From the NCBI GenBank assembly GCA_030159075.1, contig BROG01000630.1:62001-126000 (forward strand): a DNA stretch of 64,000 bases. Direction: 5' to 3'. Shown in pieces: positions 12,335 to 25,199 of this stretch. Positions within the stretch are counted from its first letter, which is position 1. Every line of letters starts with the position of its first letter. The position numbers and the translations under genes were made by a program. Below the pieces are notes generated by a model, which saw nothing but the letters and a program-made list of their open reading frames with translations, ran no database searches and was not told where the DNA came from. Origin of the DNA: Atrina japonica. Taxonomy: Eukaryota; Mollusca; Bivalvia; Pterioida; Pinnidae.

Positions 12335-13655
12335 AATTCAGAATTTCCTAGAAACACGGCACTCTTTCAGTGACAAGCCTCGTCTTGAGAAGTCGATTTC
12401 AAGGATAATTCAGACGAGATTTGAAAAAAGTCCATGTCACCTTATACTTGGAACATTAATGAAACTGTATTGGTAGTAATCCGTAGTCACCTCACCTATT
12501 CTCTTCGAGCCCGCTGACGCATAAGGCCCTAATACACTGTATCCACCTGTCTCTATCTCTAGTCACAGCTCTAGCGGACGCCCAACTGTTCCATCCCAAC
12601 TTAACTCTCTCCTGCTCAGTTGTCCTGGCGCATAAGGCCTCAATACAATGCATCCGCCTGTCTCTATCTCTAGCCACAGCTCTAGCTGACATTCAACTGT
12701 TCCATCCAAACTTTACTCTCTCCTGCTCTGTTGTACTCCTCTATGATGTTTTTGGCCTTCAGGTTGCCATGCCAATGCAATGGTGCAAATCCGGTTGTTC
12801 ACATGTAATACATGGCCGATCCATTTCCAATTTACGTGGGCTATTCCCTTATTTTAGTGTTTTTGTTCTGTGGTGAAGCTCGTCATTTAAAATTTTATCT
12901 CAAAAGCTGTCTCAGGCATCTATTTTGGAAGGTGTCTAGCCTCTTTAGTAATTCGTAGTACAGGTAATGACACTGTGTAAATATATTGGACCATCATTAT
13001 TAATACCGGATATCCCCTTCTTGACTGACTAAAACTGGTCCGATTAGCAAGGTGTATCTTAAGTGACGGTCTGTTGTTATTAAATATTTATAAGAAATTT
13101 TCAAGCGACTGAATATTTGCAATCTTGAATGCGAGGTGGTCTCCTAATCTATGTATTCTTGAGGCGAGCTTCCATTGTAACAGGTTTGCCACTATATGAG
13201 CAAACCGTTTTCTCGACCGGTTGTAAAACAACAAAATGGAGAAAACAAACACTCGTTGTGAAGACATCGAATGTATTTTTGACACCATAACACTGAATGA
13301 CATTAAATTATAGTGATGTTTTGTTGATATCAATATTGCCAACACTAATACTAAAAGATATATAAATTAATCTTGAGTTTCCATAGTAACAGGAGAAATA
13401 AAGGATCGATATTTGTTTTTTTCACTTTTATTACCTAAGTATTGCTAAATATATGTATATTGTGGCCACTACACGGTACCACAGTGAAACAGAGCGAAAC
13501 AAGATAGTTATAAACACGAAATCAAAATATGTTGAGTGAATTTAGTTTTGCATCTTTTGTTTGTAAGCTCTATAGGTATGGATTTCAAAATTTAAATGCC
13601 ATTTCCAATTTAAATAGACTCGATGATAAAGAACCATAAATTAAATTATATATTT
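12335..13655. other. Intron sequence without recognised features
   Basis: Part of the intron 12038-14118. A duplicated segment containing CATAAGGCC and CCTGTCTCTATCTCTAG occurs at 12520-12570 and 12630-12680, which is a local tandem duplication of about 110 bases. I saw nothing else of note. Confidence 0.5.
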
Positions 13656-13725
13656 CACTCCATTAGCGGGAATTGGTCCCACTCGCAAGTGAGGGGTAAC
13701 AGTGTTCAATTCCTGGTCAGATAAT
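13655..13725 (+). repeat. tRNA-like SINE fragment
   Basis: A short module reading ACTCGCAAGTGAGGGGTAAC then GTTCAATTCC resembles the anticodon and T arms of a tRNA-derived SINE head. There is no complete tRNA fold, so it is not called a tRNA gene. Confidence 0.4.
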
Positions 13726-13764
13726 AAATAGAGGGAGTAAAACTTTCTCAAAAAAGCATAAAAA

Positions 13765-13912
13765 AATCTTAAATACCAAAGTATAAATCTTTAGAATGTC
13801 CAGGATATAGGTACAAAAATCTGGTAAAAATGGACAAACACGGACCTCTTGCAATCAAGAGGTGGGATCAGGTGCCATAGAGGAGTAAGGTCACACCCGC
13901 CGTGACGATGTG
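13765..13912 (-). mobile_element. PLE family A solo 3' tail
   Basis: On the - strand the segment gives the family A tail: GGTGTGACC, then TACTCCTC, GGCACCTGATCCCACCTCTT, CCGTGTTTGTCC and TTGGTATTT. A block of a few dozen bases around the GGGGATGC motif is deleted relative to the copy at 50290-50460. No RT precedes it, so it is a strongly 5'-truncated copy. Confidence 0.8.
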
Positions 13913-14076
13913 AAAGTCATGAATCTTTTAGATGGTACTCAAACCAAGGTCATGTGTCGCGGTAGGCGTGACTTTGAAAGTGTGGTATCATTCCATAACA
14001 CGGGTCAAAATCTGCAGCTATACCTTGAACTACTCATTATAAATGATAACATTTGTAAAATGTGAAACAACATTGA

Positions 14077-15722
<1,646 letters not shown>

Positions 15723-16413
15723 GAGATACGAAAAAGATAATGGGATGTCATCAGGGGCATACATGTCCCTTTCACAGTTCGGGCACGGTATGTTTGAAGG
15801 TGGAGGCTACACACCCGGAAATCAGATGATTCGAAATCGACCTATGATCCCGTATGTTAATACGCCATCAAATTGTGGCGGGGGAGGCGGCAATTCTGTG
15901 CTACCCGCCGCCGATGGCGAAGGGATGAAAATGTATTACGATACAAACTATGCCAATAATTTTCACAGTCACACGACAAATAATGACGGCAACTTAAGTA
16001 GAAATTTCCAAAATTATGGAATCAAGGAAGAAAACGGCTCACCGATAACATCCAATTACTCAGGATCCGATGACAACAGCGCATCAGACAGCCAACGGCA
16101 AAGTTCCACCTCTCCTAACAGTAACTGCATACTTCCTACTGATTCTAGTGACGAAAATCCGAGTAAACGAAGGCGCATGGACAGTTATGAACGAATTTCA
16201 ACGTGTTCGTCAAATGATTCATCAAAAGAGGAAAACACTGACCCAGAACAACAACAGAGAGGATATTTTTCTGGATTCAAAATAGAAAATGACTATTTCT
16301 CTTCTTCCACACAAACAGACAATGGAGTTTTGCAGCATGCACACTATGGATCACAAATGAATGATCCGCCATGTCGCCCTTTGCGGGAAAATCAATCATC
16401 AACTGTGTTTTGA
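15723..16413 (+). CDS. Tbr: T-box factor, terminal exon (C-terminal region)
   Basis: After the acceptor TATTACAG, one base completes the glycine codon and 229 residues follow to a TGA at 16411. The region is low in hydrophobic residues and rich in Ser, Asn, Gly and Asp, as expected for a disordered transcription-regulatory tail. Visible elements are a GGGGGN run, a Ser/Asp-rich segment, a basic SKRRRM cluster (possible nuclear localisation signal) and two psi-K-x-E SUMO-type motifs (IKEE and FKIE). I see no T-brain-specific C-terminal domain. The 723-base open frame starting at 15691 includes intron bases, and the splice phase sets the true start at 15723. Confidence 0.9.
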
Positions 16414-16823
16414 AAAAAAAGATCTGCAAATAGTCTACAGTATTTCTGATATACATGTAATGTGGACGTTTCAAGTTCTGTATTTACAAAATGCAAAAGC
16501 CAACGATATTTCTACTGACTGAAAAAATATTGTTTCAGAATTGGAAATCATATTTCTCATAATATGCTACAGAGCTGTCAGGTGAAATTGATTGAATTTG
16601 GCGTAAGTCAATAACAGAAATGAAAAGATCTGACAATTGGATATATTCGAGAAAGATCTCATAATTCATACAAAAATGAATATTCACATGAAATCTAAAA
16701 TAGGTTTGATTATTAAATTGTTGGACCTGTCATCATAATCGGAAATAATTTCGTTGCATTACTTTTAAAATAATCGTCTATTGTCAATATGAAGTACGTG
16801 TGAAAATTTATAGTTAACATATT

Positions 16824-17113
16824 GGGTGTTCTTGGGCGAGATGTACCCGAGATGAGAACATTGTTCTTGAGAAAGAAAGCTCACCAAAATTCGAAGAACA
16901 TCGAGCAGGAACACTGTTCTCAGTACGAATTTTCACACCGCCTTTTAGACAAGAGTGAGTAGAACAAACATGGCGAACCAATAATATTGTAATTATTGAT
17001 CATGCTCGTGTTCGAATACATTTTTTGTTCTCCGTGGTGTTCTCGTTGATCTAACGAAAACATGTTCTTGCACTACCCTAGCGTCAGCGAGATGTTTCCG
17101 CCCAAGGACACTC
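16824..17113. mobile_element. MITE-like element, 290 bp
   Basis: The ends are imperfect inverted repeats: the left end is GGGTGTTCTTGGGC and the right end, reversed, is GAGTGTCCTTGGGC, with ATT on both outer sides. A 3-bp duplication would fit a PIF/Harbinger-type element. Several internal GTTCTTG/GAGAACA motifs repeat in both orientations. No coding capacity. Confidence 0.45.
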
Positions 17114-17383
17114 ATTGTGTGACATCATACTACGTACAGGCGCGCTATGATAAACATTTGTTCTTGGACAAAATAAGTTTTTACTGCCACTAAGCTTTAT
17201 TTTTGTACATCAGTAGTGTCCAGCTGATAGTAAAAATAACAAAACTTCAGACAAAAATTGAAAAATTGAAGAGGCTTAGTTATAATGGTAGAATTAATGT
17301 TGTTCTTGGTTTGTTTGAACAAAACACAAATAATTCCCCACATTACGGGGAATGATTAAGTGGGACAATGCATTAAAATACCG

Positions 17384-17481
17384 AGGTGTGAATCAGGGAA
17401 TACATTTTGGATTGATGTTCGGACTTTTACTACACATAAATGAAATGTATTCAAAATTATTCACTCTAACCCTTCACACCT
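17384..17481. promoter_or_regulatory. Pair of inverted T-box sites
   Basis: AGGTGTGA at 17384-17391 and its reverse complement TCACACCT at 17474-17481, both extended by one matching A/T base. The 90-base spacing and opposite orientation could be chance. They lie in the presumed 3' UTR or downstream region of a T-box gene. Confidence 0.3.
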
Positions 17482-17956
17482 ATTTATGTAATCGGTATAC
17501 TCTTCTTTTGGGTTAATTTATTGTGATTTTTAGGATAGACAGGTTTAAGTGCGTCTGCCAGTATTATTTTCAATATTCATATTTTTGGAATATTTCGCTT
17601 TTGAAACCTAGTATTCAGTATTCTAGCATTAGAAATATATGCAGTTCAATTATATAAATTTTTGCGTCAACCTTTCTATTTGGATTTCGAAGAAAGCTTG
17701 TAATAACGTCCACATTGTATTTTGTGTATTTCAAAATGTCTTTTGATCTCGGAAAAGAGCACGATAAACCAAATAATGTATAGTAGGCGTACGTATTTGT
17801 AATTTTGCAATGATTTAGTCGATAGTGAAGCTGAACGGGAAATTCAGTTAAAGTTTAATTCAATGTTTATAAATTGACATGTATACAGTAATAAGCATAA
17901 CTTTGGATTTATTTCAAAACGACGAGATTTCGCACTTCTCTTTGTTCTACCGTGAG

Positions 17957-17957
<1 letters not shown>

Positions 17958-18037
<80 letters not shown>
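17958..18037. repeat. (AT)n microsatellite
   Basis: A pure AT tract of about 80 bases within the presumed T-box 3' UTR. Confidence 0.97.
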
Positions 18038-18040
<3 letters not shown>

Positions 18041-18473
18041 TGTATTTGTAAGTAACGATCACATTGGAATGCAATTAGTGCTTTATTGTATCCATTTTAT
18101 GTAAAAAGAATTGTAATTAATATCCCAGTGCAGGTTGTATGTTGTATATTATTGCTTGATCCATCTATCACAATCCACTGAGATGGAATACAATCGTTCT
18201 TGTATTTTCTGTATATAATATTGATTTGAACGGTGTTTTTGTAGGTATGGTATCAGTAACTTAATGTGCCATGTTTTATGTATTTTATAAGTATATTCCA
18301 CGGATACATTTTATGTGAGGCGACAAAATGATGTTGACAATATTAACTATACCACTTGTTTTTTTTTTCATTTTTGCTGCATTTGGATGTAAAATGAAAT
18401 GTTCTGTGTTAAAATCTCGTAATAATGTTGTTTACAATAATTTGTAAATAAGCTATTGTATACCTGTTTGTAA

Positions 18474-18479
18474 AATAAA
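18474..18479 (+). terminator. Candidate polyadenylation signal
   Basis: A canonical AATAAA followed by a T-rich and GT-containing stretch. It is the best-placed such signal downstream of the T-box stop codon, but AT-rich sequence yields many by chance. Confidence 0.4.
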
Positions 18480-18767
18480 CATGTAAATCTTGCCTTTTCC
18501 TAATGCATTGTGAATCTTTAATTACTGGAAGAAATTGCCAAACAAACTACTTGTTAGGAATAGATTTCGAACTCTTACATAGATAAGGTGTCGAACCTGG
18601 CAAAGCGCTAGATAAAAAGTATTGTCATTTTCTGACGCCATAGTTTTGTTTTAAAGTAAGCAATGCACAAAACACACAGTTTCTTTAATACGTTGAGTAA
18701 ATATCTTATGTACAATGAAATTCCTATCTATATCCTTCATAATATGTATTTCTGTATAGGGGATTCT

Positions 18768-18960
18768 GTGGCCAAGTAGTTAGAGCATCGCGCTTTAAAC
18801 TAAGGAATCTCTGACCTCTCGTCAGCACAGGTTCGAGCACCGCTCGAACATAACCTGATTGTGTGAGAAAGTTTGCCAGTTTACTTACGGAAGACAGATG
18901 GTCGCTTTCCGGTTGCATTGTAACCGGGTTCTTTCCCCCAACTTAAAAGACAGAAGAATT
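18768..18960 (+). mobile_element. tRNA-derived SINE
   Basis: The head has box A-like GTGGCCAAGTAGTTAGAG and box B-like GGTTCGAGCAC at the spacing of an RNA polymerase III promoter. The body and tail (GTGTGAGAAAGTTTGCCAG and ACGGAAGACAGATGGTCGC) match the copy at 12135-12330. Two copies in 7 kb support a SINE family rather than a true tRNA gene. Confidence 0.8.
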
Positions 18961-19003
18961 ATAAAACACTATCGGTAGAAGAAGAAACTATGTATTTATA
19001 TTT

Positions 19004-19004
<1 letters not shown>

Positions 19005-19070
<66 letters not shown>

Positions 19071-19090
19071 CGCGCGCGCGCGTGTGTGTT
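19005..19090. repeat. (TG)n microsatellite with CG variants
   Basis: A TG dinucleotide tract that ends in a short CG/TG mixed run. Confidence 0.95.
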
Positions 19091-19295
19091 GTTATGAAAT
19101 TTCAGAGTGGGTATGTTACTAACTTGGTGTTCTGAACATATCCTAAAAACAATGTACCAATACCCACATGAAATGGAAAGGCATATAATTACTGATTATC
19201 TGATATTATTTACTAATAATTTAGAGAAAACGAAGACAAAGAACAATATCATAAACATAATACCAATTTGTTCTATTTTTACAAAAGAAAGACCA

Positions 19296-19362
19296 AAACA
19301 AAACATCTAGACGATCGTTTCTGTCAGTAAGACCTTATCTGTTGAGCTCAAACAACTTTTCC
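19296..19362 (-). ncRNA. Degenerate hammerhead-like ribozyme, PLE-associated
   Basis: On the - strand the order is GAGCTCAA, then CAGATAA in place of the core CTGATGA, then a GTC/GAC hairpin, then CAGAAACGATCGTC. The last block matches the GAAA core, a tiny stem III and a cleavable C of type I hammerheads. Two core bases differ, so activity is unlikely. A downstream block ending TTGGTATTATGTTTAT (- strand, about 19250) is shared with the better copy at 53071-53153. Confidence 0.45.
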
Positions 19363-20199
19363 ATGATAGATTAAAATGTGTATCAAATAACAAATAAAAA
19401 AGCTATAATTGTACCAGGTAAGGAATTATTGATTTTTAGGCAATGTAATATATGAATTTATTTTAATATATCCGAACGTTCAGATTCTAGAGTACGAGTT
19501 GCTAAGCAACGAACATTACTTATTGCAATATATGTCGTGTATACATGCCTCATACATCGAATAAATAATTTCAATAATTTTAAAACCAATTACGGCATGT
19601 ACACGGCTAAGGAGTGCTCGAGTCCTGATTTTTTATCCAACAAACAGTACAGAAATAAAAATATAAATACACTTTTGCAGCAGGGAATGATCCAGGATAA
19701 ACAACCTTTATAGTCACCGCCATTGTCTCAAGGTACAACAAAACAAAACCATCTTTACACAATGATTTTATAATATATTCAGGCGAAATTAATTGTGTTC
19801 TTTAAGTTATTTTCTTTCCTAATTTTTGCCATCATGAAATGTGTTTATGTACTAAAAACTCATATATTGCATATATTTTAAAACGACATTACCCCAAAAC
19901 ACGCAAGGGATGAACAACAGTAAAACCGTCTTAAAGTTCCTTAAGTTAACGTCCTGTATACCTGGACAATTTGCCACTGGTTATTGTCGCCATTTCATGA
20001 CCGAAACAATATATTCTAAAATCATCATAGCCTCATGTATGGCATGTATGTCCGTGCTTCAATTATTTTGCATTCTGCCCTCTGATCTAAGGACGAAAAT
20101 GGCGAAAATTTAACGGGGCAAAAATTTTCCAGGTAAGCAGAAGATAAAAATACATGTATTGGAATTCTAGAATTCATTTTGCTTAGAGCTTTGGATATC

Positions 20200-20415
20200 A
20201 AAATGGCCTCAACATGACCAACAATTCCTAATCCCAAATGGGATGGGACCAGGTGTCTTGAAGGACTCAGTATCTCCTGTTAGCATGCCGCATCCGTCAC
20301 AAATGTTACATGGAAACCTCTCCAGTTTGGTGAAAGAGTCAAGCTCCGTAAATGTCATCGGCTGGTTTTAGGTCTTATTGCTGGAATGGAGTCACTGTAA
20401 ATGGTAGTCCTCTAT
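20200..20415 (-). mobile_element. PLE family B solo 3' tail
   Basis: It matches the tail at 52370-52620: a GGGACCAGGTGTC block, AAGGA-TCAG, CCGTCACAAATGTTACATGG and GGAGTCACTGT. Orientation is inferred from the copy where the tail follows RT sequence. No RT is present here. Confidence 0.7.
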
Positions 20416-20611
20416 AATACTACTTGTATATAACATTTCAAATCATCCAGTTTTGACCAAAATCATGAATTTAATTAAACACAAAATTGTAACAAACTGT
20501 AGCAAAGTACCTTAAGACCTCTTCAAAGAGCAAACATTGTATCACATGAAATAGTGTATAATGTGTACAAAATACAACTGTGATACACAAACTTTAGTTG
20601 CGTATAAGATA

Positions 20612-20790
20612 TAGAAATCTCAGAAACCAAAGTATAGATATTCAGGATGTCCTGGATACATATACAAATCTGGTGAATATTGGACAAACACGGACCTCTG
20701 GAAACAGGTGTCATGGAGGAGTAAGCCCCCCTGTTGACTTGGGTCACACCCGCCGTGAGTCCATATTAGTTCAAACGACTCAACAACCTA
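20612..20790 (-). mobile_element. PLE family A solo 3' tail
   Basis: Read on the - strand it gives GGACTCACGGCGGGTGTGACC, a TTACTCCTCCATGACACCTG block, CAGAGGTCCGTGTTTGTCC and CTTTGGTTTCTGAGATTTC, the whole tail of family A. Open frames on both strands here are artefacts of this repeat. Confidence 0.85.
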
Positions 20791-21169
20791 TATTGAATAT
20801 GGATCAACAATTTTCAAGTTCTCTTAATTCGTAATTCATGAATATGTATTAGCAAAAGATATAATCAGTATTTCTTTTGTGTATTGTTGTTTTAAATCCA
20901 GCCAAGATTTCCACATTACATAGAGATGTCACTAGCTTCAGCATAAGTGCCACAAATCTTCACCTATGCTATAGACAGATGCAAATTCCATGACAATTGA
21001 CTTTCATTTTCTATGGCAGGTGTGCTTGACGAAGGAAAAGTCATTGACATTATTATTTCTAAAATACACATTCATAGTTTTCTATTTCTCTTCATGACGC
21101 AGCATATATGATACATACACACCTGGTCTTTGATCTTTGATAAATATCCAATCACTTTGGTGTTCCGTC

Positions 21170-21330
21170 AGGGCCAAATTTAAATTGTCGCGAAAACACG
21201 ATGGCGATGGAGCGAAAACACGATTGCGACAAAGCGAATGTTTTATCGCTCTATCGTCATCGTGTTTTCACTTCTTCGCCATTGTGTTATCGCTTCTTCG
21301 CGTTCTTGTTCTTTCGCTCCTTTGCGTTGG
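21170..21330. repeat. Hairpin-forming repeat cluster
   Basis: Copies of GCGAAAACACGATGGCGATG lie in one orientation at 21189-21235 and as the reverse complement (ATCGTCATCGTGTTTTC and relatives) at 21243-21320. The whole could fold as an imperfect hairpin about a centre near 21240. It is not coding. Confidence 0.6.
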
Positions 21331-21339
21331 GAAGTTAAA

Positions 21340-22520
21340 CGGGGATATCTATTTACGCATGTAACCGTGCGACATTTTAGTCCGGACTTTTACCTACCAT
21401 TTCCACTGGAGCTGCAGAATTTTTTTTTTTTGCGGTAGATGTTGGGATTTATGACCAATAACACATATACTAAAATTTAGGCTTCACCTGTTGATACCTG
21501 CAGAGATATTGATTTTCAAAGGTAAAAATTCCGCGGGATTTTTTGTGGGATTTTCTCTCTTACCAAAATCCCGCCTAAAATCCCATTGGAGAAAAAACCC
21601 AATTGGGACTAATTTTCCCACAGATTTTTTTCTCCCATGACTTTTCATTGGTGGGATTATATTTACCATTACTTATAATGTATGTATATGATAGTTGGGG
21701 AATTATCAATGTACATGATTAGGTTACTTGTGTTTGATTACTTTATATTTGTTATTGATTTTTAAATGGATTTTATAACTAGAGAAAAATTCAACGTCTC
21801 TTCTATGTAGCAAAATGGCTGACTGTTTACATATGTACAATGTCTGCCTCCCAAATCTCAAGACTAATATAGATTATATGTATTTTAAAACATCCCAGGG
21901 GTAATTGATAGCATTTATATGATCTTTAAAATATACAATATTTCATAGTACTATGCATTACACAATGACAGATCCTGATCCAAAATGTTTACAATTTGAA
22001 GGAGGGAGGGGCTGAGGAATAACAGAATTACCTTACATTATCTAAAATTGCTATTCACTTTGATGCATGCATAACTCATCGCACAATTTTTTCGAACTGC
22101 TGGGAAAAACTGTGATGCAATATTCCAATTCAGAAAAAGGAGACACAATGTAGGCTACCTTACAATAAAAATATGAAATTTGATTTCCTGACATAATATT
22201 ACAACCTGTTTCAACTACTCATAAGATAAATTAGCCTCTCAAATGAGGTAACACATCACATAAAACAGAAAGTCTAGGAGGTATAGGGATATGTCCCCCT
22301 CCCTGAAAATTATTAATTTGACAAGCCCTGTGGTGCTATTTTGAAGCTTCGGCACACTACATTGACTACATAACCTGTTAATTTGTCAGAAACATCACCC
22401 ATAGATTTATTAACCTCCCAAAATGAAGAGAAATTCAGCAGACAGAAACGGAATAGTTTTTCAATGGCCTCCCCAATATATTTAAGTTCCCTCCTCTGGA
22501 TCCGTCAATGAACATGTGTT
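21340..22520. other. No recognised gene
   Basis: AT-rich sequence. At 21535-21660 there is a cluster of near-identical TGGGATTTT/AAAATCCC words in both orientations. I found no ORF with domain signals. Confidence 0.5.
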
Positions 22521-22525
22521 GAAAT

Positions 22526-23060
22526 ATAATTTCTCTTTACACAACTATTCCACATAAAAAAAATAAAAGAAAGACATTTTAACATCATAGACAACTGTTT
22601 TGTCACTAAAGGTGATACCCGAAAATTTAAATATCCAGTGATTGGCTATCAGGATTCTTATTTTGTTCAACACCACTCTGATTCTACACATAAATACACT
22701 GAAGTTAATATAAAACATGATGGGATTTCTAATAGACAATATATTTGTAATGTTCGAAGACGTGGTCTTTCAACAAACAGTCGACATGGAAACCAATTGT
22801 GCCCCTTTATTGACTGACCTGTTCCTTTATTCATACGAAACAGACTCCATTCAGAAACTGCTGAATCAAAAGAAGAAACAGTTAGCGGTGTCCTTTAATT
22901 CGACATTTAGATATATCGACGACGTTTTGTCAATTAATAATGACAATATATATGTCATTGCGATATATCCCAGCGAACTAGAAATTAAAGATACAACAAG
23001 ATTTGTATCTATGTCCTGGACATTCTGTTGATTTATACTTTGGTATCTGAGATTATTTTA
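22526..23060 (+). pseudogene. PLE family A copy with internal deletion
   Basis: The copy starts in the RT at the TCTCTTTACACAACTATTCC block, also seen at 63476, and continues through NCAPLL-DLFLYSYE to TFRYIDDVLSINNDN and SELEIKDTT. It then jumps directly into the distal 3' tail (FVSMSWTF in the same frame) and ends near 23060. The GIPMG box has lost residues. Reverse transcriptase would copy the element RNA into the genome; this copy is dead. The deletion removes the last RT third and most of the tail. Confidence 0.85.
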
Positions 23061-23177
23061 TATTCTTGTCGTTGATAAAGAGTCGTGTGGAAATAATTTT
23101 CTGTTTATACATTATGACTGAACACTTATTTCTTTGTGACAGTCAATATAATTTTATACATTCTAAGTACATGTATT

Positions 23178-23300
23178 AAGATTTTAATTATAAACATAAT
23201 ACCAACGTTATAATGCTCAAAACGATCGTTTCTGTCAATTAGTGTATTTTTAAAAAAATAATAATAAATCTAAAAGTATAGCCGAAATCCGTCTAAGAGT
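23178..23300 (-). ncRNA. Partial hammerhead-like flank, PLE-associated
   Basis: On the - strand the segment GGATTTCGGCTATACTTTTAG, then TTGACAGAAACGATCGTT, then TTGGTATTATGTTTATAAT follows the same order as 52995-53145. The 5' half of the ribozyme core (CTGATGA side) is deleted. It is a remnant of the same terminal region. Confidence 0.4.
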
Positions 23301-23582
23301 AACCACCGTAAAAGATGACTATCTTAGCTTTAGAAAGATTTGGAATTTAAGTGGTGTTATCAGTGCCAAATATTACTTTAGTGTAAGATTATCAACTGGT
23401 ATCGAAATACCAGGTACTAGGTTTATGTATACCCTCGGGGACTCAAGCAGTGGCAACGAATGACAGAAGTCTGACAAAACACCCAGAAACTACCATGAAA
23501 TAGGGAAACAACCAAATGCCAATAATTAATTTATTGCTTGCTTACTTTGACTTGATTTAACGAACGACGTGACAACTTTGAA

Positions 23583-23998
23583 TCCTTGCCTCTCATCCTT
23601 TTGGAGAGGTATGTTTAGTGTGTGCGTGCTTATGTCCTTGCCTCTCATCCTTTTGGAGAGGTATGTTTAGTGTGTGCGTGTTTATGTCCTTGCCCCTCAT
23701 CCTTCTGGAGAGGTATGTTTAGTGTGTGCGTGTTTATGTCCTTGCCCCTCATCCATTTGGAGAGGTATGTTTAGTGTGTGCGTGTTTATGTCCTTGCCCC
23801 TCATCCTTCTGGAGAGGTATGTTTAGTGTGTGCGTGCTTATACCCTTGCCTCTCATCCTTTTGGAGAGGTATGTTTAGTGTGTGCGTGTTTATGTCCTTG
23901 CCTCTCATCCTTTTGGAGAGGTATGTTTAGTGTGTGCGTGTTTATGTCCTTGCCTCTCATCCTTTTGGAGAGGTATGTTTAGTGTGTGCGTGTTTATG
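23583..23998. repeat. 52-bp minisatellite, 8 copies
   Basis: Eight head-to-tail copies of a 52-base unit containing CTCTCATCCTTTTGGAGAGG and TTTAGTGTGTGCGTG, with a partial ninth. Units are 95 percent or more alike, so the array is young. CTCTCATCC..GGAGAGG gives each unit a small hairpin. It abuts the tail of the SINE at 24004. Confidence 0.95.
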
Positions 23999-24003
23999 TC
24001 CTT

Positions 24004-24190
24004 GCCTGTGTGCTTCACATTTGCGACAGTATTTTAAGTGCCAATACTCTAATGACTTGTAGGCATAGAGCTGTGCGTACAGGAAATGAAATCTCAGCTC
24101 TGAAAATCTGATACGACCAGGAATCGAACCAGGCACCTTCAAGTTTAATATATGGCGATCTAAATAACTAAGCCACTCTGTTATGATTTT
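24004..24190 (-). mobile_element. tRNA-derived SINE
   Basis: On the - strand a head with GAGTGGCTTAGTTATTTAGA (box A-like) and GGTTCGATTCCTGG (box B) is followed by a unique body ending CAGGCAAGGACATAAAC. That ending is also part of the minisatellite unit, so the array arose from the SINE tail. Confidence 0.75.
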
Positions 24191-24199
24191 TATGGTTTT

Positions 24200-24940
24200 G
24201 TATAAATTTACATTTTTATGAGTAGACCTGTTATAGAATAGATCTCCACAACCACTAATCATATACACCCCTGTCAATATGTACAAGTATTTCAAGAATC
24301 TTAAATGGTCAGAACTATTTACCCTCCAAAATACCTCGATACAATGAACACGCTGCGTTCGCTTTCAAGGCTTTGCCTTAGTTCATATTACTTTCAGTAC
24401 ATTGATTTGCTATTGTATTTACTATTTATTTACCTAGATCCATTATTCTATAACAACAGGAATACAATGGAACACAAACACGAAGTTTCAGATTGAGGAA
24501 CTGCACATTCGTCCCCCGTTACACGAATCAATATCTGTTGATGCAAGTAAAATCAATCAAAATTTTTGCTGTAGATGCAAAAACAACCAAGCGGACGATT
24601 TCATAGCTGTTAAATATGAAATTAAATGATTGCATCTACACTTGTTTATATCGCATTAAAGGTGTTATTTATTAGGATTCGACAATTCATTTTTGATTAA
24701 ACGTAAAATATTAGCAACTAATTGATAATTGAAACATATCTACATCAATATATATATGTATGTATGTAAGTGATTACAAATAGTTTTGAAAAATGGTTGA
24801 AAGATGAATATGTTTCCAAATTCGAATGTGTGGTTCGTTTTACACCGACTAAAACGTGGTTTCCATATAGAAAGGATACGCATGATTGTGCTATTTTTAA
24901 CCACAGAATTTAGACAATGATCAAATATTGAGTTACTTGT
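24200..24940. other. No recognised gene
   Basis: AT-rich sequence without coding or repeat signal that I can identify, apart from a short TATG-rich tract near 24755-24770. Confidence 0.5.
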
Positions 24941-24944
24941 TCGA

Positions 24945-25195
24945 TAGTGGTTATTGAATCGTCAGTACCGATTGTGAAGATGATTGTTTCTCACCTATTT
25001 CATTTGAATTTGACTGTGGACTTGCAGCGGATGTGACCGGCCAACAGGGGAAGCTTACTCCTCCATGACACCTGATGCTACATCTAGATTTCCAGAGGTC
25101 CGTGTTTGTCCAGTATTCACCAGATTTGTATATTGTGTCCTGGGCATCCAGAAGACCAACACTTTGGTATCTGTAATTTCTATATCTACAAAATT
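24945..25195 (+). mobile_element. PLE family A solo 3' tail
   Basis: It carries the full tail from the GTCAGTACCGATTGTGA block (corresponding to 50247 onward) to TTTGGTATCTGTAATTTC. It is more diverged than the copy at 50200-50465. No RT precedes it. Confidence 0.85.
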
Positions 25196-25199
25196 TCAT

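Larger units (their letters stand above)
16414..18500 (+). other. Presumed 3' UTR of the T-box gene
   Basis: There is no further coding sequence after the stop. AT-rich sequence continues to an AATAAA at 18474-18479 followed by a T/GT-rich segment, giving a possible 2.07-kb UTR. It includes a MITE-like insertion, an AT microsatellite and two T-box-type 8-mers. An earlier polyadenylation site cannot be excluded. Confidence 0.4.

Noticed and set aside
18775..18860. A tRNA gene
   Set aside because: Box A and box B are present, but the acceptor stem does not close, and a second copy with the same non-tRNA tail shows it to be a SINE.
23583..23998. A CRISPR array
   Set aside because: Units are contiguous 52-base tandem copies without unique spacers, in a eukaryotic context.
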